NCBI RefSeq assembly: GCF_014195485.1
Contig: NZ_JACIBU010000001.1
Span: 2,914,001 to 2,978,000, forward strand
Direction: 5' to 3'
Length of the DNA stretch: 64,000 bases
Source: Modestobacter versicolor
GTDB lineage: Bacteria > Actinomycetota > Actinomycetes > Mycobacteriales > Geodermatophilaceae
In this document: positions 62,720 through 64,000 of the stretch, piece after piece
How positions within the stretch are numbered: position 1 is the first letter of the stretch
Layout of the letters: each line of letters begins with the position of its first letter
The notes under the pieces: generated by a model
Databases searched by the model: none
What the model was told of the DNA's origin: nothing
The model's input: the letters and a program-made list of their open reading frames with translations, nothing else
Translations under genes and position numbers: made by a program

Positions 62720-63544
62720 GTGAGCCGGATCCGCAGCACCACCCTGGCCGCCGTCGCGGCCAGCGGCCTCGTCGGCGGCCTCGCCGTCTTCGCCGCTCCC
62801 GCCGCCCTGGCGGCCGACACCGCCACCGTCTCGGTCCTGCACGCCGTCCCCGGCGTGCCGGTCGACGTCTACGCCAACGGCGAGGAGCTGATCCCGGACT
62901 TCCAGCCCGGCACGCTCACCGACCCGCTGGAGCTGCCGGCCGGCAGCTACGACCTGGCCATCTACCCGGCGGGCTCGGACCCGGCCAGCACCCAGCCGGC
63001 CGCCAGCGCCGACGACGTCACCGTCCCGGCCGGCGCGAACGCCACCGTGGTCGCGCACCTGACGCCGGAGGGCGCCCCGGTGCTCACCCCGTTCGTCAAC
63101 GACGTCTCGGCCGTCCCGGCCGGCCAGGCCCGGGTCACCGTCCGGCACACCGCCGCGGCGCCCGCGGTCGACATCCGGGCCGGCGGCGCCGTCGTCGCCC
63201 CGGGGCTGACCAACCCGGACGAGGCCGCGCTGACCGTCCCGGCCGGCACGATCTCCGCCGACGTGGTGCTCGCCGGCACGACCACCGTGGCGATCGGCCC
63301 GGCCGACCTGACCCTGGCCGAGGGCACGAACACCATCGTCTACGCCTGGGGCAGCGGTGACGCCGGCTACCAGCTCGCCGTCCAGACGCTGAGCGGTCTG
63401 CACTCCTCGCCGTCCGGCGTCCCCGGCGGCTCCGCGGGTCTGGCCGACGACGGTGGCCTGCCCACCCCGCTGGTCGCCCTCTCGGCCGCTGGTCTGGTCG
63501 CCGCTGCGCTGGCCGGTCGCCGGCTGCTCGCCACCCGGGTCTGA
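62720..63544 (+). CDS. Secreted DUF4397 surface protein with C-terminal anchor
   Basis: A 274-residue exported protein. The signal peptide (residues 1-32, ending ALA-AD) is followed by DUF4397-type modules: VSVLHAVPGVPVDVYANGEE (about 36-55) and VTVRHTAAAPAVDIRAGG (about 139-156), with LPAGSYDLAIYPAG and a matching second half. A Gly/Ser spacer leads to a C-terminal GGLPTPL, a hydrophobic helix and GRRLLATRV, which looks like a degenerate sorting signal or membrane anchor. A class F sortase gene starts 25 bp downstream, so the protein is probably its substrate or partner. Ribosome-binding GGAAGGAA lies 5-12 nt upstream of the GTG. Confidence 0.85.
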   Translation: MSRIRSTTLAAVAASGLVGGLAVFAAPAALAADTATVSVLHAVPGVPVDVYANGEELIPDFQPGTLTDPLELPAGSYDLAIYPAGSDPASTQPAASADDVTVPAGANATVVAHLTPEGAPVLTPFVNDVSAVPAGQARVTVRHTAAAPAVDIRAGGAVVAPGLTNPDEAALTVPAGTISADVVLAGTTTVAIGPADLTLAEGTNTIVYAWGSGDAGYQLAVQTLSGLHSSPSGVPGGSAGLADDGGLPTPLVALSAAGLVAAALAGRRLLATRV

Positions 63545-63569
63545 CCCCCGGTCAGCTCAGGAGGCCACC

Positions 63570-64000
63570 GTGCGCGCCCCCGTCGCCGTGCTCGTGCTGG
63601 GCACCGTCCTCGCTGTCGGCCTGCCGACCGCCTGGGCGGTGACCCGGCCCGAGGCGGCGGCGGGGCCGTCGGTGGCCGCCGTGCTCAGCACGGCACCTGC
63701 ACCGGCCGCCCCCTCGGCGGCCGGTGCGCTGCCGCAGGTGGCGGCCCGCCCGGCCACCCCGCCACCCGTGGTCACCGCCGTCCCGCCGGTCCGGCTGGAG
63801 GTCCCCGGCGCGGGCATCGACGCCCCGCTGGACCCGGTCGGTGTCGAGCCGGACGGCGCCATGACGCTGCCCGAGGACGTCGGCCGCGCCGGCTGGTACC
63901 GGTACGGTCCGGTGCCGGGTGCAACCGAGGGCACGGCGGTCCTCGCCGGTCACGTCGACGACGAGGAGCAGGGGCTCGGCGAGCTCGCGCCGCTGCGCGG
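63570..64000 (+). CDS. Class F sortase, N-terminal part (truncated by window end)
   Basis: The frame from GTG 63570 is open to the last base and gives about 143 residues. A short hydrophobic N-terminal anchor (VLVLGTVLAVGLPTAWA) and a Pro/Ala-rich linker precede the sortase fold, which begins at RLEVPGAGIDAPLDPVGVE (about residues 75-93). MTLPEDVGRAGWYRYGPVPG and AVLAGHVDDEEQG contain the conserved fold residues and the catalytic His of TLxGH type. The Cys and Arg lie past the window end. AGGAGG is 6 nt upstream. The gene is coupled by position to the DUF4397 gene, a typical pair in actinobacteria. Confidence 0.85.
   Translation, partial: MRAPVAVLVLGTVLAVGLPTAWAVTRPEAAAGPSVAAVLSTAPAPAAPSAAGALPQVAARPATPPPVVTAVPPVRLEVPGAGIDAPLDPVGVEPDGAMTLPEDVGRAGWYRYGPVPGATEGTAVLAGHVDDEEQGLGELAPLR

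Noticed and set aside
1-64000. tRNA, rRNA, insertion sequences, phage genes, riboswitches
   Set aside because: I saw no tRNA-like cloverleaf, transposase or integrase motif, terminal inverted repeats or known riboswitch core by eye. A tRNA scan and covariance-model search would be decisive.

Overview
The DNA is very GC-rich throughout, with many GTG starts and dense gene packing. The gene content (zinc anti-sigma/ECF pair, EgtE, DUF5926, DUF6412 beside a YidC paralogue, bPH2 proteins, a class F sortase) is that of an actinobacterium. The style fits Geodermatophilaceae (Blastococcus, Geodermatophilus or Modestobacter), but that family assignment is inference. The window looks like ordinary chromosome. 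I see no insertion sequence, phage gene, CRISPR array, rRNA or tRNA, and no stretch over 300 bases lacks a gene.

Layout. 1-1.2 kb: the end of an FAD-linked oxidase and a STAS gene behind a stress-sigma-type promoter. 1.2-6.0 kb (minus): a six-gene operon with every junction a 4-nt start/stop overlap, encoding a PIG-V-like mannosyltransferase, GT2 transferase, YdjC-fold deacetylase, methyltransferase, NAD-epimerase and small membrane protein; it probably builds a modified glycolipid or glycan. 6.2-9.3 kb: EamA/DMT-like transporter, arginine deiminase, and a secreted Excalibur protein with an LAYTG anchor. 9.3-12.7 kb: membrane anti-sigma and ECF sigma in divergent orientation, CtaG-like protein, DUF5926. 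12.8-14 kb: P450. 14-23.3 kb (minus): an L-arabinose module, with araB-araD-araA, a LacI regulator and a ChvE/MmsA/MmsB ABC importer. Matching LacI-type operators lie upstream of the kinase gene and of the importer.

23.4-34.2 kb: MacB/FtsX-type ABC exporter, acyl-CoA ligase, rhodanese, two PH-domain membrane proteins, DUF6412 and YidC, pentapeptide protein and a secreted beta-helix protein. 34.4-40.7 kb: orphan MutL, a soluble two-component pair, Mn-catalase and the acetate permease pair yjcH-actP. 40.9-47.6 kb: a Rieske protein with an apparently duplicated domain, a universal stress protein followed by an 82-bp tandem repeat, MFS and GNAT genes, a second two-component system, and two paralogous membrane proteins with an unrecognised Cys-rich tail.

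47.7-55.7 kb: a second ABC exporter, an AraC regulator divergent from an iron-siderophore binding lipoprotein behind a DtxR/IdeR-like box, a metallo-hydrolase, a HAD hydrolase and a membrane protein. 55.7-64 kb: Fpg/Nei glycosylase, a cluster of palindromic repeats, an epimerase and TetR regulator divergent around a large palindrome, malic enzyme, DUF309, a MEDS/ATPase regulator, EgtE, a DUF4397 surface protein and the start of a class F sortase.

Many genes lack a Shine-Dalgarno sequence and instead have a -10-like hexamer (TANNNT or CAGGNT) ending 6-8 bases before the start codon, the usual actinobacterial leaderless arrangement. I used this pattern to choose several starts. Coordinates of starts, motif positions and membrane-segment counts were read by eye; no database search was run.
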